NCBI GenBank assembly: GCA_030680795.1
Contig: JAUXUL010000045.1
Coordinates: 124,001 to 188,000, forward strand
Length of the DNA: 64,000 nt
DNA from: Anaerolineales bacterium
GTDB taxonomy: Bacteria > Chloroflexota > Anaerolineae > Anaerolineales > Villigracilaceae
Direction: 5' to 3'
Part shown: positions 41,962-50,447 of the stretch, in pieces
How positions within the stretch are numbered: position 1 is the stretch's first letter
How the letters are laid out: the number at the start of each line of letters is the position of its first letter
The notes under the pieces: generated by a model
The model's input: only the letters and a program-made list of their open reading frames with translations
Database searches by the model: none
What the model was told of the DNA's origin: nothing
Made by a program: the position numbers and the translations under genes

Positions 41962-42846
41962 TCAAATGCAATATATACCCGTACTGCTTGGCTTTGTGAC
42001 AATTCCCCTTGTTTCAATTCCACGTTCCTCAAATACAGATTGAATTTCAGCTTTTGCCCGTTCTGCATCGTCAGGCGGAACAAAAGCAATGATGGATGGA
42101 CCCGCGCCAGAGAGCGCTGCCGCGCCGAATCGTTTTGCAGTTTTATAAGCCGCCATACCCCCAGAAATATGTTTCAACCGATATGGCTGGTGAATGCGGT
42201 CGTCCATTACTTTTTGTAAAAGACCTAAATCGCCGCTTCGTAATGCATCCACAACAAGAACGGCGCGTCCAATATTGAAGATTGTGTCCGTGCGCGATAC
42301 AGACTTTGGCAGGACTGCGCGCGCCACACGCGTGGGCCAATCCACGCTTGGTTTTACAATGACAATGGTGAACTCAGGAATTTCATAACGGCGGGTAATA
42401 ATTTCATCGGCAGTCATCACCGCAACGACCAGCCCGCCAAATAGCGCAGCCGCAGCATTATCAGGGTGGCCTTCCATATCTGTTGCAAGTTTTAATAATT
42501 CATTTTTGCCTAAAGGATTGCCGAGCATTTCGTTCGCGCCAAACAAACCCGCCACAATTGCAGCTGCGCTTGAACCAAGTCCACCGCTCATTGGGATTTC
42601 ATTTTTTGCGTGTATGGAAGCGCCGCGCATCTCCCTGCCGCAGACTTCATATATAAATGCATAAGCCTTCGTCAATAAATTCCTTGTACCTTTATTTAAC
42701 TTCTCCGCGCCTTCACCGGTCACATGATAGGTGATCTTTTCTGTAGGCTCGAACGAGACTTCATTCCAAATATTCAATGCCAGACCCAGACAATCGAAAC
42801 CTGGGCCCAAATTAGCGGAGGTGGCGGGGACTCGGAGTTTTATCAT
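41962..42846 (-). CDS. thrB: Homoserine kinase
   Basis: 294 residues, GHMP kinase family. ATP-binding motif PMSGGLGSSAAAI, start LRVPATSANLGPGFDCLGLAL, and AALSGAGPSIIAFV at the end. It phosphorylates homoserine for threonine synthase. The ATG at 42846 lies 6 bases after TATAAT and has no ribosome site; a GTG 6 bases earlier lies between. Divergent from thrC. Confidence 0.94.
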   Translation of the reverse strand: MIKLRVPATSANLGPGFDCLGLALNIWNEVSFEPTEKITYHVTGEGAEKLNKGTRNLLTKAYAFIYEVCGREMRGASIHAKNEIPMSGGLGSSAAAIVAGLFGANEMLGNPLGKNELLKLATDMEGHPDNAAAALFGGLVVAVMTADEIITRRYEIPEFTIVIVKPSVDWPTRVARAVLPKSVSRTDTIFNIGRAVLVVDALRSGDLGLLQKVMDDRIHQPYRLKHISGGMAAYKTAKRFGAAALSGAGPSIIAFVPPDDAERAKAEIQSVFEERGIETRGIVTKPSSTGIYCI

Positions 42847-42852
42847 CCGCAC

Positions 42853-42860
42853 ATTATAAT
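42853..42860. promoter_or_regulatory. Shared palindromic -10 element for divergent thrB and thrC
   Basis: ATTATAAT is its own reverse complement, so TATAAT reads on both strands. On the minus strand it ends 6 bases before the thrB ATG (leaderless). On the plus strand it lies 27 bases before the thrC ATG, which has a CGGAG ribosome site. Confidence 0.65.
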
Positions 42861-42887
42861 CGCCTCATCCCTAACCTCGGAGTTGCC

Positions 42888-43928
42888 ATGACCTATCAAG
42901 GCTTGATCCATCGCTACGGGCGGTATCTTGAATTACCGTCCCATACAAAAAACATTTCCCTGCTCGAAGGCAATACGCCGCTGATTCCCATGCCGCGCTT
43001 GAGTAAGGAATTCGGCTGTGAATTATCCGTCAAATTTGAAGGTTTGAATCCAAGCGGCTCATTCAAAGACCGCGGCATGACCGCGGCCGTCAGTGAAGCC
43101 GTTGGGCGCGGCGTGCAGACGGTTATCTGCGCTTCCACGGGCAACACAGCTGCATCCGCGGCGGCGTATGCGTCGCGGGCTGGCTTGCGTGCCATTGTGT
43201 TGATTCCTGAAGGAAAGGTTGCGGCGGGGAAACTTGCGGGTGCAATTACCTATGGGGCGGAAGTAATTCAAGTCCAGGGTTCGTTTGATGATGCGCTTAC
43301 GCTGGTGGTTGAGATCACTCAAAAGACACCGATCGTCTTAGTGAATTCGATCAATCCATTCCGGATCGAGGGACAGAAAACTGCCGCCTTTGAAATTTGT
43401 GATGATCTTGGCTGTGCGCCTGATTGGTTGTGCCTGCCTGTCGGCAATGCGGGGAATATTACTTCCTATTGGGCTGGTTTCAAACAATACCAAAAGGGAC
43501 TGCCGCGTGTGTTGGGTGTGCAAGCCGCAGGCGCGGCCCCGCTTGTGTTGGGTCATCCCGTTGATAAGCCTGAGACGATTGCAACTGCCATTCGTATAGG
43601 CAAACCCGCGCGAGGTGAGCAGGCACTTGAGGCAGCACAACAGTCCAATGGAAAGATTATTGCGGTTACAGATGCGGAGATATTGTCTGCACAGCGAATA
43701 CTCGCTTCGGAAGGGGTGTGGGTTGAGCCGGCCTCTGCCGCGGGGCTGGCCGGTTTGATGGCAGAATCAGGCTCGAGGTCCGCGAAGCATGAGGCGCGGG
43801 ACAAAAAAGTCGTGGTGGTGTGCACAGGTCATGGGATGAAGGATCCGTCCATTATCACCGAGTCGTTCCAACCCCCAAAAATTATTCCTGCAAATTACGA
43901 GGCGTTGATCGGCTTGATCGAAAAGTAA
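42888..43928 (+). CDS. thrC: Threonine synthase
   Basis: 346 residues, PLP fold type II. PSGSFKDRGMT holds the PLP lysine, ASTGNTAASAAAYA the phosphate-binding loop, and VGNAGNITSYW the second glycine loop. It converts O-phosphohomoserine to threonine. Next to and divergent from thrB, which supplies the substrate. Confidence 0.95.
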   Translation: MTYQGLIHRYGRYLELPSHTKNISLLEGNTPLIPMPRLSKEFGCELSVKFEGLNPSGSFKDRGMTAAVSEAVGRGVQTVICASTGNTAASAAAYASRAGLRAIVLIPEGKVAAGKLAGAITYGAEVIQVQGSFDDALTLVVEITQKTPIVLVNSINPFRIEGQKTAAFEICDDLGCAPDWLCLPVGNAGNITSYWAGFKQYQKGLPRVLGVQAAGAAPLVLGHPVDKPETIATAIRIGKPARGEQALEAAQQSNGKIIAVTDAEILSAQRILASEGVWVEPASAAGLAGLMAESGSRSAKHEARDKKVVVVCTGHGMKDPSIITESFQPPKIIPANYEALIGLIEK

Positions 43929-44014
43929 TAAGCATGTTCCCTGCAAGTATGAGTCTGTATTTTATAATTTGCTTGAAATCTTATTTATTAGGAACTTAAT
44001 GTGTTCTTTTATAA

Positions 44015-44137
44015 GCGGATATTTTTGTAGTGGATGACGACCCTGATGTCCCGGCTTTGACGCGGCTGGCGCTTTTGAGATCATTTTCCGCGAGCAATTC
44101 CAGACTGATTTTGGGGTATTTGTTCCTTTGCGTTGTA
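44015..44137 (+). pseudogene. Remnant of a response-regulator receiver domain
   Basis: An in-frame stretch of 41 codons reads ADIFVVDDDPDVPALTRLAL and on. This matches the N-terminus of a receiver domain (VVDDDPD), then loses similarity and stops. A stop codon immediately precedes it and there is no start, so it looks like a deletion remnant. The rest of 43929-44186 shows nothing else. Confidence 0.4.
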
Positions 44138-44141
44138 TAAT
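44136..44141 (+). promoter_or_regulatory. -10 box before the YqaE-like gene
   Basis: Perfect TATAAT, 45 bases upstream of the ATG. The best -35 candidate, TTGGGG, sits at 19-base spacing, slightly long. Confidence 0.45.
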
Positions 44142-44186
44142 AAAGAAGGTTTTCCAATTCCATATTCAAACATAGGATAGTGCCAA

Positions 44187-44354
44187 ATGGATAGCAACAA
44201 GATAGTACAAATTATATTATGTTTTTTCATTCCCCCGCTGGCTGTGTATTTGAAACGAGGCAGGATTGACGGCGCCTTCTGGGTCAATCTTATTTTGACC
44301 TTTTTAGGCGGCGTGCCCGGCATGCTGCACGGCTTGTATGTCGTATTGAGCTAA
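44187..44354 (+). CDS. Pmp3/YqaE-family small membrane protein
   Basis: 55 residues with two helices: IILCFFIPPLAVYLKRG and FWVNLILTFLGGVPGMLHGLYV, the UPF0057/Pmp3 signature. In other organisms these proteins help keep membrane potential under salt or cold stress. A perfect -10 lies upstream and a strong terminator follows, so it is a single-gene unit. Confidence 0.85.
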   Translation: MDSNKIVQIILCFFIPPLAVYLKRGRIDGAFWVNLILTFLGGVPGMLHGLYVVLS

Positions 44355-44367
44355 ACAGATTGAGTCG

Positions 44368-44408
44368 AAAATAATCACCTCGCGAGAAAATGGCGGGGTG
44401 ATTATTTT
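44368..44408 (+). terminator. Rho-independent terminator after the YqaE-like gene
   Basis: Perfect 12-base arms AAAATAATCACC and GGTGATTATTTT around a loop rich in G; the right arm ends in a T-run. Confidence 0.85.
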
Positions 44409-44435
44409 ATTTGCGGGATTAAGTGAATATCCTAC

Positions 44436-44464
44436 TTGACAATCTGCTTTTACGAATTGATAAT
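44436..44464 (+). promoter_or_regulatory. Consensus promoter of the ECF operon
   Basis: TTGACA (44436-44441), 17 bases, GATAAT (44459-44464). The chosen ATG at 44474 starts 9 bases after the -10, so the leader should be only a few bases long. Confidence 0.7.
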
Positions 44465-44473
44465 AACAACGCC

Positions 44474-46096
44474 ATGACCTCTCCGGTGAAACCCCTTGTA
44501 GTTGACAATTTATCCTTTCGCTACCGCGACCGTCAAGGTGCGGCGATCCATAACATTTCATTTGAGACAAAACCTGGCGAAATCCTGCTGATTGCAGGCG
44601 CAAGCGGATGCGGCAAAACGACGATGATCCGTGCCATTAATGGGTTGATTCCGCGCTCGTATAAAGGGGAGATGGCCGGGCAGATCCTGGTCTTTGGCGA
44701 AGAGGTGAAAGATTGGAAGCTCTCGCAAATTTCGCAAAAGATCGGCACAGTCCTGCAAGACCCTGAACGGCAGATCCTCGGCACGAAAGTTTTGAACGAA
44801 GTGGCTTTTGGCTTGGAAAACCTCAGCATGCCGCGGGATGAAATTTTTACGCGTGTTGATGAAGCGCTTAATTTCCTGAAAATCTCACATTTGCGAGACC
44901 GCGAAACATTCAATTTATCGGGCGGTGAGAAACAAAAAGTGGCCTTGGCGGGTGTGCTTGCCATGCGCCCGTCCATTTTGCTTTTGGACGAACCGCTTGC
45001 CAGCCTCGACCCTGCCTCTGCGCAGGATACGCTAGATGCCGTCCGTGCTTTGGCAGATCAGGGTATGACCGTCCTGCTGGTGGAGCATCGCGTGGAGGAT
45101 GTGCTCCGCATTCACCCGGAGCGGGTGATGTTCATGAGTGAAGGTGAGATCCGTTACCTTGGCGATGCGCAGGGGTTATCTAAAGTAGTGAACTACCGCG
45201 AAGTGAAATTGCCTGCGGAACAAATCGTCACACGCGCGAAACAGGATCCACCTCCAGTGCAGATCAAGATTCTGCCTGGCGTGACCAGCTCACAGTTGGA
45301 AAAAGAAGCGCTGGTCAAATTCCAGGATGTTGCCTTTGGGTATGACACCGAGCGCGAGGTCTTGCATGGCATCAATCTTGAAATTAATCGCGGCGATGTG
45401 ATCGCGGTGCTGGGTCCCAATGGCGCAGGCAAGACAACTTTTGTAAAACATGCCATTGGTTTGCTCAAGCCGAAATCGGGTAGCGTTTTTGTAAATGGTC
45501 GTGATACGCGTGAGGCCAGCGTGGCCGAGATCGCGGGTATGCTCGGGTATGTATTCCAGAGCCCGAGCCACATGTTGTTTGCGCCGACGGTCCGTGAAGA
45601 GTTGGCATTTGGGCCGACGAATTTGAGGCACCCAAAGGAACAAATTGAACAGGAGGTGAAAGAGGCATTAAAGATCGTAAATCTTTCTGATAATGAGAAC
45701 GACCCACCGCTGGCGCTTTCGTTTGGCCAGCAAAAGCGCGTGAGCATTGCGGCGATCCTGGCAATGCGTTCCAAAATTCTTGTGATGGACGAGCCCACCG
45801 CCGGGCAAGATTATATGAATTACATGAACTTCATGGATTCGATTTTGCAAATGCCCGCCTTTGAAGCCATCCTGTTCATCACGCACGATGTTGACCTGGC
45901 GGTAATTTTCGCCAATCGTGTGCTGATGGTGAATGAAGGCAGACTCGTTGCAGATGGGACTCCGCAGGATGTTTTGCGCGACTTCGACAGACTCAAAGCC
46001 AACCGCCTCGTTCCTACATCGCTGCTGGCTCTCAACCTCGAAAAGCTCAGCGCGACGGGCAGGTTCATGAGGGCCGAAGCGTTGGCGCATGTGTAA
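44474..46096 (+). CDS. ECF transporter ATPase with two fused ABC domains (EcfA/EcfA')
   Basis: 540 residues with two complete ATPases. Domain 1: GASGCGKTT, LSGGEKQKVALAG, ILLLDEPLASLDP. Domain 2: GPNGAGKTT, LSFGQQKRVSIAA, ILVMDEPTAGQD. This replaces the separate EcfA1 and EcfA2 of other organisms. The membrane partners follow as the S component and EcfT. A GTG 51 bases upstream is in frame but lies inside the promoter, so ATG 44474 is preferred. Confidence 0.92.
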   Translation: MTSPVKPLVVDNLSFRYRDRQGAAIHNISFETKPGEILLIAGASGCGKTTMIRAINGLIPRSYKGEMAGQILVFGEEVKDWKLSQISQKIGTVLQDPERQILGTKVLNEVAFGLENLSMPRDEIFTRVDEALNFLKISHLRDRETFNLSGGEKQKVALAGVLAMRPSILLLDEPLASLDPASAQDTLDAVRALADQGMTVLLVEHRVEDVLRIHPERVMFMSEGEIRYLGDAQGLSKVVNYREVKLPAEQIVTRAKQDPPPVQIKILPGVTSSQLEKEALVKFQDVAFGYDTEREVLHGINLEINRGDVIAVLGPNGAGKTTFVKHAIGLLKPKSGSVFVNGRDTREASVAEIAGMLGYVFQSPSHMLFAPTVREELAFGPTNLRHPKEQIEQEVKEALKIVNLSDNENDPPLALSFGQQKRVSIAAILAMRSKILVMDEPTAGQDYMNYMNFMDSILQMPAFEAILFITHDVDLAVIFANRVLMVNEGRLVADGTPQDVLRDFDRLKANRLVPTSLLALNLEKLSATGRFMRAEALAHV

Positions 46097-46098
46097 CT

Positions 46099-46150
46099 CT
46101 GGAGTGCAGGAGCTTGCTCCTGCACCTGCGACAGCAAGCTGTCACTCCAG
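46099..46150. repeat. Hairpin repeat (AGCAAGCT...CTCCAG family)
   Basis: CTGGAGTG and CACTCCAG flank two hairpins, TGCAGGAGCTTGCTCCTGCA and GACAGCAAGCTGTC. It shares its tail with the copy at 1199-1252 and lies between the ECF ATPase and S-component genes. Confidence 0.65.
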
Positions 46151-46179
46151 AATAAATAAACAAAAAAGGAGAATGTAAG

Positions 46180-47133
46180 ATGGACAAGAAATTTCAAAAC
46201 GTTTTGATCTTTTTAATCGTGGTACTTGCCTTGTTTGGCGTGATCATGTTCGTGCTTGGCGCGCGGGAACCCGCCGAAGGCGCATTATTTAATTTCTCTG
46301 TGGATCAATCCAGCGTGGTCCTGCGCTTTGTGTTTGTCGTGATAGGACTCGCGATTGCGTTCGCTGCTTATTACATGACCAGGGAAAACAAAGCCTGGGA
46401 AGTCGGCACTCGTGAAGTGGTCTGGATGGCGATTGGTGCGGCCTTGTACGCCGTGTTCTCCTGGCTGTTCAATGGCACTGTCTTCGTTGTACCTTCCTTG
46501 AGTCAGGTTTCCCTGCGCCCGGCCATTGCAATCCCGATGTTCTTCGGCTTTGCTTTTGGTCCTGTGGTCGGCTTCTTCACTGGCGCGGTCGGCAACATGT
46601 TTGGCGATGCGCTGACGGGCTTTGGCTTATCTCCCCAGTGGAGCATCGGCAACGGTCTGGTCGGCTTTATCGCGGGCATGTGGATGTTGTTCCCCGACAA
46701 GAAGAAAAGCATGGATACCGTGCTCTATATCAGCGGCACACTGGCAGTACTGACTGCCTTGTTGTTCTTCATCAATCGTGGTGAATCCAATATGTTGTTC
46801 TACGATGTGGATAACGGCATCTTCGGCGATGCACAGATCTCGCTCTTTGCGGGTATTGCCATTCTGGTCGGCTTCGCGCTGGTCTTCGCCGTGCGTTATT
46901 TCTTCAAGGATAATGAAGATGTGGCCACGGCTGTCACCTGGGGCATGTTGGGCAATATCCTCGGCATCCTCTTTGCCGCGCTTTCAGATATCTGGATCAA
47001 CGGTTTCAGCCTGGCCGCGGCTATTGTGGGTGAATTCCTGCCCGCTGCCGGTCCGAACCTGATCTTCGCCGCCATCCTTGTCCCAATGCTGGTTGTGGCC
47101 TACGCTTCCACTCGCAGGCAATCGGGTCGCTAA
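46180..47133 (+). CDS. ECF transporter substrate-binding S component
   Basis: 317 residues, with eight or so helices. The segment RPAIAIPMFFGFAFGPVVGF and GNMFGD matches S components, in which the RP.ai...G..fGP..G motif recurs. Longer than usual S components (about 180-200), with an extra N-terminal pair and a C-terminal half. Transports a vitamin or ion; no riboswitch upstream to tell which. RBS AAAAGGAG. Confidence 0.78.
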   Translation: MDKKFQNVLIFLIVVLALFGVIMFVLGAREPAEGALFNFSVDQSSVVLRFVFVVIGLAIAFAAYYMTRENKAWEVGTREVVWMAIGAALYAVFSWLFNGTVFVVPSLSQVSLRPAIAIPMFFGFAFGPVVGFFTGAVGNMFGDALTGFGLSPQWSIGNGLVGFIAGMWMLFPDKKKSMDTVLYISGTLAVLTALLFFINRGESNMLFYDVDNGIFGDAQISLFAGIAILVGFALVFAVRYFFKDNEDVATAVTWGMLGNILGILFAALSDIWINGFSLAAAIVGEFLPAAGPNLIFAAILVPMLVVAYASTRRQSGR

Positions 47134-47140
47134 AAGAATT

Positions 47141-47228
47141 AAACACAAAGGACACAACGGTCGCGAAGGAAAAAACGCATTAAGTTGCGTTCATCACCCC
47201 CTTTGTGTGCTTCGTGTCCTTTGTGTTT
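47141..47228. repeat. Inverted repeat with 9-base units
   Basis: AAACACAAAGGACAC and its complement GTGTCCTTTGTGTTT form the ends. The right part is a 9-base repeat, CTTTGTGTG-CTTCGTGTC-CTTTGTGTT. It separates the S component and EcfT genes. Confidence 0.6.
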
Positions 47229-47247
47229 AGAAAGTTTAATCCTTCCT

Positions 47248-48120
47248 ATGTTAGTCGCCTGGCGTTATCGAAAACGCAAAAACTCCTTCATTCAATCCTT
47301 TGACCCGCGCGCGTGGATCATCTTTTACGCGTGCTTCCTGTTCGCCACACTTTCATTTTGGGATGTGCGCTTTCTGCTGCCCTTTTTCGTGATCGCCATA
47401 TTTACTCTCATTACTTCCGGAGTGAAATGGCATGAAATGCGGCGGGCATTCTTATTTATCGTAGGTTTTGTTTTTTTCTTTGCATTTCTTACCTTTCTGA
47501 CAGGACGCGGCGGCTCGGAAGTATATAAAGAGGAGCATTTGATTCGGGAGTTCAGGGCCTCCTTTTCGATCCTGGGCTGGACTCCTGTTTTGAAAGTGAC
47601 TGTGGAACGGGCTTTCTTCGCCGTCAGTCAGCTTGTGCGTGTGACCAGCATTGCTGTCATGACGATCCTGATCCCGTACTCGCTCAACCCGGCCTTGTAT
47701 GGCATCACCTTTAAGGGCATTGGACTTCCCGATAAATTCGCCTACGCCATGGATTTGACCATGCGTTTCATTCCGACCTTTGGCAGGGATTTCCAATTGA
47801 CCATGGATGCCCAGCGGGCGCGAGGTTATGAACTTGATAAGATCAGCGGCGGCATTATTCAGCAGGTGCGGAAGTTGGGGCCTGTGATCGTGCCTGTCAC
47901 CATCCATGCCATCATTGGCAGCGAAGATATTATTGACGCCATGGATCTGCGGGCCTTCGGTGTTGGTCCGCGCACCTGGACGGATGTGCTGACTTATCAA
48001 TTCCATGATCGCCTGCTGATCGCACTCGGAGTATTGATATTGGTCGCTTCGATCGTGGTCGGCTTTATGGGATATGGAGCGTTCTGGGTCCCCGAAGCAT
48101 TGACAAAGATATTCTCGTAA
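47248..48120 (+). CDS. ECF transporter transmembrane protein EcfT
   Basis: 290 residues, five or six helices. The coupling helices carry DAQRARGYEL and DAMDLRAFGVG, the two Ala-Arg-Gly-like motifs that contact the two ATPase domains. Start at ATG 47248; earlier in-frame codons fall within the repeat. Completes the ECF module, followed by a strong terminator. Confidence 0.9.
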   Translation: MLVAWRYRKRKNSFIQSFDPRAWIIFYACFLFATLSFWDVRFLLPFFVIAIFTLITSGVKWHEMRRAFLFIVGFVFFFAFLTFLTGRGGSEVYKEEHLIREFRASFSILGWTPVLKVTVERAFFAVSQLVRVTSIAVMTILIPYSLNPALYGITFKGIGLPDKFAYAMDLTMRFIPTFGRDFQLTMDAQRARGYELDKISGGIIQQVRKLGPVIVPVTIHAIIGSEDIIDAMDLRAFGVGPRTWTDVLTYQFHDRLLIALGVLILVASIVVGFMGYGAFWVPEALTKIFS

Positions 48121-48153
48121 GAAATGACCATCGCAACAAGCGATGGTCATTTC
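48121..48153 (+). terminator. Terminator of the ECF operon
   Basis: Perfect 14-base arms GAAATGACCATCGC and GCGATGGTCATTTC around a 5-base loop, immediately after the EcfT stop. Confidence 0.75.
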
Positions 48154-48271
48154 TTAGTATTCGTGACCTGGTTAATATACATATATTTACCATTACCGAT
48201 TCACAATTTTGATCTAAAATCAGAATTGTTTCCTTGTGCTTTAGCAGCCCAAAAATAACAAAGGAGAGAAA

Positions 48272-48826
48272 ATGGGATTGAAACCAGACCACTGGATTCG
48301 CAAGATGGCGCTTGAAAATAAAATGATTTCACCCTTTGTGGATAATCAGGTTCGAGATGGGGTGATCTCATATGGTGTCTCCTCGTATGGCTACGATGTG
48401 CGGGTGGCGGATGAGTTCAAGATTTTTACGAATGTCTTTTCCGCTACCGTTGACCCCAAGAACTTTGCCGTAAACTCGATGGTGGATTTTGTCGGGGACG
48501 TCTGCATTATTCCGCCCAATTCCTTTGCGCTGGCGCGCACGATTGAATATTTCCGCATCCCGCGCAAGGTCTTGACGATCTGTTTGGGGAAATCCACATA
48601 CGCAAGATGCGGGATCATTGTCAATGTCACACCCTTCGAGCCTGAATGGGAGGGGTTTGTGACCCTGGAAATATCGAACACCACTCCTTTGCCCGCCAAG
48701 ATCTATGCAAACGAGGGGCTGGCACAGGTTTTATTCTTCGAGGCAGACGAAGAGTGCAGTGTCTCATATGCGGATAAAAAAGGCAAATACCAGAGACAGC
48801 AATCCATTGTTTTACCCAAGTTGTAG
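48272..48826 (+). CDS. dcd: dCTP deaminase
   Basis: 184 residues, trimeric dUTPase-like fold. The catalytic segment [21 protein letters not shown] holds the Glu, and STYARCGI supplies the nucleotide loop. Converts dCTP to dUTP for thymidylate synthesis. RBS AAAGGAGAG. Length matches the family. Confidence 0.94.
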   Translation: MGLKPDHWIRKMALENKMISPFVDNQVRDGVISYGVSSYGYDVRVADEFKIFTNVFSATVDPKNFAVNSMVDFVGDVCIIPPNSFALARTIEYFRIPRKVLTICLGKSTYARCGIIVNVTPFEPEWEGFVTLEISNTTPLPAKIYANEGLAQVLFFEADEECSVSYADKKGKYQRQQSIVLPKL

Positions 48827-48847
48827 TTTGGGACAGGCAAGGTCCTC

Positions 48848-48873
48848 CCTCATCCCCAACCCTTCCCCCAGGA
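48848..48873. repeat. Partial CCCTCATCCCC-family repeat
   Basis: CCTCATCCCCAACCCTTCCC matches the left arm of the repeat at 25358-25437. The right arm is absent, and the HD-GYP gene ATG follows 10 bases later. Confidence 0.5.
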
Positions 48874-48882
48874 ATAACCGCA

Positions 48883-50172
48883 ATGAAGCAACCTTCTAAC
48901 TCAAATGTAGTTCAAGAACAGCTTTGGGAGATAAGCAATTTACTATCCTGTGCAATTAAAAGTATTGCGCAGACAAATGGTGGTCAAACCTCTCCCGTCT
49001 TTCGTGACCTGACTCAGGTTGCGAGCACTATTAATCAAGTCAAAAGTTCCGTGTCAAAAAATTATCAGACGCGCGAATCTGAATTTAAAGCCTTGGTGCG
49101 AATAGGAAATACGGTCAATTCATCCCTGGGTCTAAAACGAGTCTTGTCCGAGGTCATGGACCTTCTGGTGGAATTAATGCGGGCAGAGCGCGGCTTTCTC
49201 ATGCTGAGTGAACCCGACGGAAAATTTAAGGTCTGTGTTGCGCGCGGACTCGATCATGTCGACCTTGAGCAGGATCAATTTGCTGTCAGTAGAACCGTCG
49301 TCAATCGGGTGGTGGAAACAGGCGAGCTTGTATTAACTACCAACGCTCAGGAAGACCCGCGCTTTGAAGTCCAATTAAGCGTGGCGTATTATCACTTATT
49401 GTCAATTTTATGCGTGCCGCTAAAAATAAAGGATAAACTGATTGGCGTAATTTATGTGGATAACCGCTCGCAGACCGGCGTGTTCCAGCAGGAAAATGTT
49501 GATCTAATCTCTGCATTTGCCAACCAGGCAGCGATTGCCATTCATAATGCGCTTTTATTCGATGAATTACAGGAAAGTAAGGACGAGCTGGAGATTGCCT
49601 ATCAAGCCACACTGGAGGGCTGGGTGCGTGCCTTGGATTTACGGGATAAGGAAACGGAAGGCCATACCAAACGTGTCACTTCCTTGACGCAAAAGCTCGC
49701 CAGGGTAATGGGGCTAAACGAACAGGCGATCAATCACATCACCCGCGGCGCCCTACTGCATGATATTGGAAAGATGGCTATCCCAGATGGGATATTACTT
49801 AAACCAGGCCCCCTCAATGCTGATGACCGGGCCGTCATTAATAACCATCCCATTCTTGCATATGAGATGTTGAGTCCGATTAAATTTCTCAATCCTGCCC
49901 TGGATATTCCGTATTGCCATCATGAAAAATGGGATGGCAGCGGGTATCCGCGTGGATTGAAGGGAGAGAATATTCCTATTGCGGCGCGTATTTTTTCCGT
50001 TGTAGACGTATGGGATGCGCTCGTGTCCGACCGGCCTTACCGAAAGAGGTTTTTACCTTTGGAGGCGTTAAAGAATATTCGTGAATTCTCAGGTTCGTAT
50101 TTTGAACCCAGGATCGTTGATGCATTTCTTGCCCTGGATGATCTACCAGGCATCTGTCGGAATTTGATGTAG
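48883..50172 (+). CDS. GAF domain plus HD-GYP phosphodiesterase
   Basis: 429 residues. A helical N-terminus (to about 60) precedes a GAF domain (about 65-215) and an HD-GYP domain (about 240-415) with HDIGKMAIPD, the H...HHE metal residues and WDGSGYPRGLKGENIP. It should hydrolyse cyclic di-GMP in response to a ligand bound by GAF. No output partner is encoded nearby. The ATG lies only 10 bases after a partial repeat, and the ribosome site is weak. Confidence 0.92.
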   Translation: MKQPSNSNVVQEQLWEISNLLSCAIKSIAQTNGGQTSPVFRDLTQVASTINQVKSSVSKNYQTRESEFKALVRIGNTVNSSLGLKRVLSEVMDLLVELMRAERGFLMLSEPDGKFKVCVARGLDHVDLEQDQFAVSRTVVNRVVETGELVLTTNAQEDPRFEVQLSVAYYHLLSILCVPLKIKDKLIGVIYVDNRSQTGVFQQENVDLISAFANQAAIAIHNALLFDELQESKDELEIAYQATLEGWVRALDLRDKETEGHTKRVTSLTQKLARVMGLNEQAINHITRGALLHDIGKMAIPDGILLKPGPLNADDRAVINNHPILAYEMLSPIKFLNPALDIPYCHHEKWDGSGYPRGLKGENIPIAARIFSVVDVWDALVSDRPYRKRFLPLEALKNIREFSGSYFEPRIVDAFLALDDLPGICRNLM

Positions 50173-50204
50173 TATTAGCGGTTGCACTGCAAAAAGGTCA
50201 AGGG

Positions 50205-50360
50205 CATAACGCACACCCGCCCTGGCGGGCGGTGCCAGGGCAGCCGCCAAGCTTCAAAGCCGCAAAGAGACTGCGCAGCGTGCGCTATTTGACAGCAAAA
50301 TCTTCAGGATTTTCAATCTGTATTTCAGAATTTCTTTGCGTCTCTGCGCCTTCGCGTTAA
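50205..50360. repeat. Intergenic repeat block
   Basis: CCCGCCCTGGCGGGCGG and GCCAGGGC form a GC-rich hairpin near 50208-50240. Then CGCAAAGAGACTGCGCAG pairs imperfectly with CTTTGCGTCTCTGCGCC about 100 bases later. Nothing codes here. It lies between convergent genes and may serve as a terminator for both. Confidence 0.5.
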
Positions 50361-50447
50361 GTATTTGGTTTTTGCAGTAGACTCATTAGCGCTATCATTT
50401 TGATTGAAAATATCCCATATCCATAAAACTCTAAAAAGTTTTGAATT

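Noticed and set aside
47185-47247. Earlier start of the EcfT gene at 47185
   Set aside because: The added 21 codons lie in a dispersed repeat, while ATG 47248 begins at the first family-like residues.
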